A stretch of 6,460 nt of DNA from JBLHKW01 sp047618565 (lineage in GTDB: Bacteria > Planctomycetota > UBA1135 > GCA-002686595): contig JBLHKW010000219.1 in NCBI GenBank assembly GCA_047618565.1, positions 1-6,460 on the forward strand. Reading direction: 5' to 3'. The notes under the pieces are model-generated. The model had not been told where the DNA came from, ran no database searches, and saw only the letters and a program-made list of their open reading frames with translations. A program made the position numbers and the translations under genes. How positions within the stretch are numbered: the first letter of the stretch is position 1; each line of letters opens with the position of its first letter. Positions 5,301 through 6,460 of this stretch are shown one piece after another.

Positions 5301-6460
5301 ATGGTGTCCTTCGTGAACGGGAACGGGCCGATCGCGATCGAGTTGCCGGCCATGTCGCGCACCGAGCCGACCAGCTGGATGACTCCGTCGTTCAAGGTCG
5401 TGGTGTCCACCGACGCAAAGATCAGGTCGGCTCCCCCGGCCGGGATCGACGCAAGCGGCAGATCGAGCGTGATCGCTCCGTCAGACAGTGATGCGTCGAC
5501 CTGATCGCCCGCTACGCTGCCGGCGGGGAAGGCGATGTGGAACGGAACTGCTGCCGCGATCGCGGCGCTGATCACGTCTTGGTCGTTGTCGGGCCCGGCC
5601 GGGATCAGCGCGGAATCCGGACCGACGATGGAGCGATCCAGGACCGCTGTACCGAGCGTCGTGGTCGAGACGTTTCCGCTCGTGTCGCTCGCCGTGGTCT
5701 CAAGGGTGATCGTGCCGGCCTGGAAACCGCTCAGGTCGAGGCCCGAGAAGGCGAGCAGCTGATTTGCATCGGGTGCTGCGCGGTTGCGCAGGATCTCCGC
5801 GCCGCCAGAGTCTCGCACGCTCAGGCGCACCGAGCGGTCGGGATCGTCGCCTGCTCCCACGCGCAGCTGTATCGTCACCGAGTTCTGGGTGATGGCGTTG
5901 ACGAAGCCGCCGGGATTGTTGGCACCGGTCGGAACGTCGACCATGGCAGGCGCTGTGGGGATCGCGCTGTCCTTGTGGACCACGAGCGGGGCTGCTTGCT
6001 GAACGTTGCCTGCCTGATCGCGCAGCTCGACGTCCAGCACCAGGTCTCCATCGGCAAGGGTGGTCGAATCGAAGGCAGCGAAGTTCACGCTGGCCGGGCC
6101 GGCGACGCCCGAGCGCTCGAATACCAGCGGCGCTGCGCCGTCGTTGACGCTGAGCGCGATCACATCCGTGGCGAGCACGCTCGCGTCGATGTCGATGCGC
6201 ACGAAGACGCTCGTTGCCGAGGCCGCGTTGATGACGTTGGCGGCGTTGTCAGGGCCAGCCAAGACGCGCGTGCCGCTCGCGATACCGAGCACGGTGTCCT
6301 TGAGGGCGGCGTTGCCGAGGAAGTCCACGTAGTTGCCCGAGGTGTCCTCGACGGTGACCTGCAGGCTGAGTGCGCCGTCCGCCAGGCTTGTCAGGTCGAG
6401 GTCCGAGAAGGTGAGCCGGTTCTCGCCTCCGACCGGATTCAGGGTCGGCGTGGTGACGTT
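2327..6460 (-). CDS. Giant surface/secreted protein: Ig-like domain array plus two seven-bladed YVTN/lactonase-type propellers (N-terminus missing)
   Basis: The frame stays open from the right edge to TAG at 2329-2327: 1377 codons. A GTG at 6328 falls inside an Ig-like domain and is not a credible start, so the gene begins outside the window. The N-terminal part (6460 to 4313) is seven bacterial Ig-like domains, the first partial, each near 106-112 residues. They carry a late D-x-x-G-N signature (DTSGN, DQAGN, DMAGN, DGAGN, DSAGN) and end in a K-D-T/S-type linker. The C-terminal part (4303 to 2330) is 14 repeats of 44-52 residues of the form S-G-R-F-L-Y-V-x-N ... F-x-I-D-x-x-T-G-x-L ... P-x-x-L-A-x-x-P, as in YVTN/lactonase-like propellers (PF10282 type). 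The visible protein has no cysteine and seven lysines. No LPXTG, PEP-CTERM, RTX or autotransporter signal is seen at the C-terminus, which ends in the last blade. A role in adhesion or ligand binding at the cell surface is inferred. Enzymatic lactonase activity is possible but not indicated by anything visible. Confidence 0.88.
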   Translation of the reverse strand, partial: NVTTPTLNPVGGENRLTFSDLDLTSLADGALSLQVTVEDTSGNYVDFLGNAALKDTVLGIASGTRVLAGPDNAANVINAASATSVFVRIDIDASVLATDVIALSVNDGAAPLVFERSGVAGPASVNFAAFDSTTLADGDLVLDVELRDQAGNVQQAAPLVVHKDSAIPTAPAMVDVPTGANNPGGFVNAITQNSVTIQLRVGAGDDPDRSVRLSVRDSGGAEILRNRAAPDANQLLAFSGLDLSGFQAGTITLETTASDTSGNVSTTTLGTAVLDRSIVGPDSALIPAGPDNDQDVISAAIAAAVPFHIAFPAGSVAGDQVDASLSDGAITLDLPLASIPAGGADLIFASVDTTTLNDGVIQLVGSVRDMAGNSIAIGPFPFTKDTMVPGAPIATHVAAGADNGIDTVNLASVAAVKVEVELPATYDGTEQVLVRITDSQGMPVASASLTAPLGGGLLSFVGLDVSGLLDGSLGLLVEVTDLNQNQDSYAGTSALKDTLLPPAPDSSGISAGADNDADTINLASQDAVQVQVSLPASTVGDEQVTVSLRDGANPTVASGALTAPAGGGVLNFSGIDTSSLSDGPISVAVHLVDGAGNEIDNPGTSALKDTMAPVADAAAVLPTVASALDTVTAFEASAVSVEITWGSDVTGLETAIVRFTDGVVTVASAPFSTAQTTVNGFDLSSLADGSLELSVAAVDSAGNATNVIATTVLKRSQRTAARLAFVANAGDDTLSVLHVEDGDGALRSAGYGLTGSEPVALAVRYDSRFVYVANRASNNVSAFSVDPTDGALAALGDTPVGAEAVALAMHPSSDFLFVASRGSNRVDSFRIDSALGTLTPASTSNAGSAPDTLVADPSGRFLYASDPGSNEVWTYQINPVSGALSAGVALALGAAPTGLAAHPSGLYIYVGTDALVTPYAIDASTGALNPMTPIAAGTGAVRPLAGPDGRFLYAASDGDSRLRAFSITAGDLAQAAAPLDLVAIPSNLEIDPSGNVLYLSSAQSGEVQAFDLDLISGAPAPGQRQRVRPGATAIAIGADGSGVQRTSRFLYAVNSFSVTVASYTIDDSTGDLAANGPAAAIGALPQGLAIMPDAAFAFVVSEINETVTRLQLGAVSGQPTVIGAHPVGTRPAGLALDGSGRFLYVSNSLDDTLSMLSVNPLTGDLAQIAAPIATGTLPGTVAGDPTGRFIYVIERTTNSLASYEIDADTGTLSPTSVPSVPSGGLTPASLAVHPSGRFLYVTNGGSTSVMAFDIDAATGNLTPVAATPTGSLPGPVAITPGGEFLLVGNRSSGDISVYEISPANGTPVAVPGSPTTVGTSLGSLSVDPTGRFVHASDSGGPGIATFLLDLSTGTLSAGGVQLAGEQPSGLGATGSIQ
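2330..3328 (-). repeat. Second seven-bladed propeller (repeats 8-14) of the surface protein
   Basis: Seven contiguous repeats of 46-49 residues, read on the minus strand: 3328-3185, 3184-3047, 3046-2906, 2905-2759, 2758-2621, 2620-2477 and 2476-2330. Repeats 10, 11 and 12 are closest to consensus (SGRFLYVSN, TGRFIYVIE, SGRFLYVTN). Repeat 9 is the most diverged (DAAFAFVVS). The last repeat stops right after its P-S-G-L-G-A-T-G strand, so the fold closes at the protein's C-terminus. Boundaries are by eye but account for every residue. Confidence 0.8.
3329..4303 (-). repeat. First seven-bladed propeller (repeats 1-7) of the surface protein
   Basis: Seven contiguous repeats, read on the minus strand: 4303-4169, 4168-4028, 4027-3890, 3889-3752, 3751-3620, 3619-3485 and 3484-3329. 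Typical openings are DSRFVYVAN, SGRFLYASD and DGRFLYAAS. Repeat 7 is the longest (52 residues) because of an Arg-rich loop (GQRQRVRPG) and a G-A-D-G-S-G-V-Q tail, which serves as the joint to the second propeller. The first propeller follows the last Ig-like domain directly, with a short R-S-Q-R-T linker. Confidence 0.8.
4313..6460 (-). repeat. Array of seven bacterial Ig-like domains (first one partial)
   Basis: The domain ends are set by the K-D-T/S linker or its variants. Minus-strand spans: partial 6460-6293, then 6292-5966 (109 residues), 5965-5630 (112), 5629-5303 (109), 5302-4967 (112), 4966-4631 (112) and 4630-4313 (106). Near the start of most full domains lies A-G-A/P-D-N (positions about 16-24 of the domain), and near the end D-x-x-G-N. 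Domains 5 and 6 of the visible array are the most alike. The last lacks the A-G-x-D-N motif and ends in V-L-K-R-S. Such arrays act as stalks or adhesive modules in bacterial surface proteins. Confidence 0.82.

Noticed and set aside
6326..6328. GTG as the start of the giant gene
   Set aside because: The same frame is open for 44 further codons to the edge, and these encode the first part of the Ig-like domain in progress (ending DTSGNY), so the gene starts outside the window.

Overview
The window is GC-rich (about two thirds G+C by eye) bacterial DNA with dense coding on both strands. The gene content (S41 peptidase, FapA/DUF342 protein, stand-alone CBS pair, giant Ig/propeller surface protein) fits a Gram-negative, probably environmental bacterium of the Pseudomonadota or Myxococcota type. 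Nothing in the window fixes the lineage. No tRNA, rRNA, insertion sequence, CRISPR array or phage gene was seen.

Layout. (1) Positions 340 to 1, minus strand: the first 113 codons of an exported S41-family peptidase, running off the left edge. (2) Positions 341-485: a divergent intergenic region with a nested inverted repeat and a possible promoter for each flanking gene. Both candidate -10 boxes lie 6-7 nt from the start codons, which suggests leaderless transcripts. (3) Positions 486-1847, plus strand: a 453-residue FapA-like DUF342 protein. (4) Positions 1912-2322, plus strand: a 136-residue protein made of two CBS domains, with a clear Shine-Dalgarno; it is probably co-transcribed with the FapA-like gene. 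(5) Positions 6460 to 2327, minus strand: the last 1377 codons of a very large secreted or surface protein, open at the right edge, so its N-terminus is not visible. It carries seven bacterial Ig-like domains (the first partial) followed by 14 YVTN/lactonase-type propeller repeats.

The 14 repeats can be parsed without a gap and divide cleanly into two consecutive seven-bladed propellers. A longer repeat 7 forms the joint. The protein has no visible cysteine and only seven lysines, six of them at the same interdomain position. It meets the CBS gene tail to tail with only 4 nt between the stop codons.

No functional link between the three transcription units can be shown from this window. The plus-strand pair looks like a cytoplasmic module (beta-helical/coiled-coil protein plus a likely adenine-nucleotide sensor). 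The two minus-strand genes encode exported proteins. The large plus-strand open frames inside 2327-6460 are antisense shadows of the surface-protein gene.
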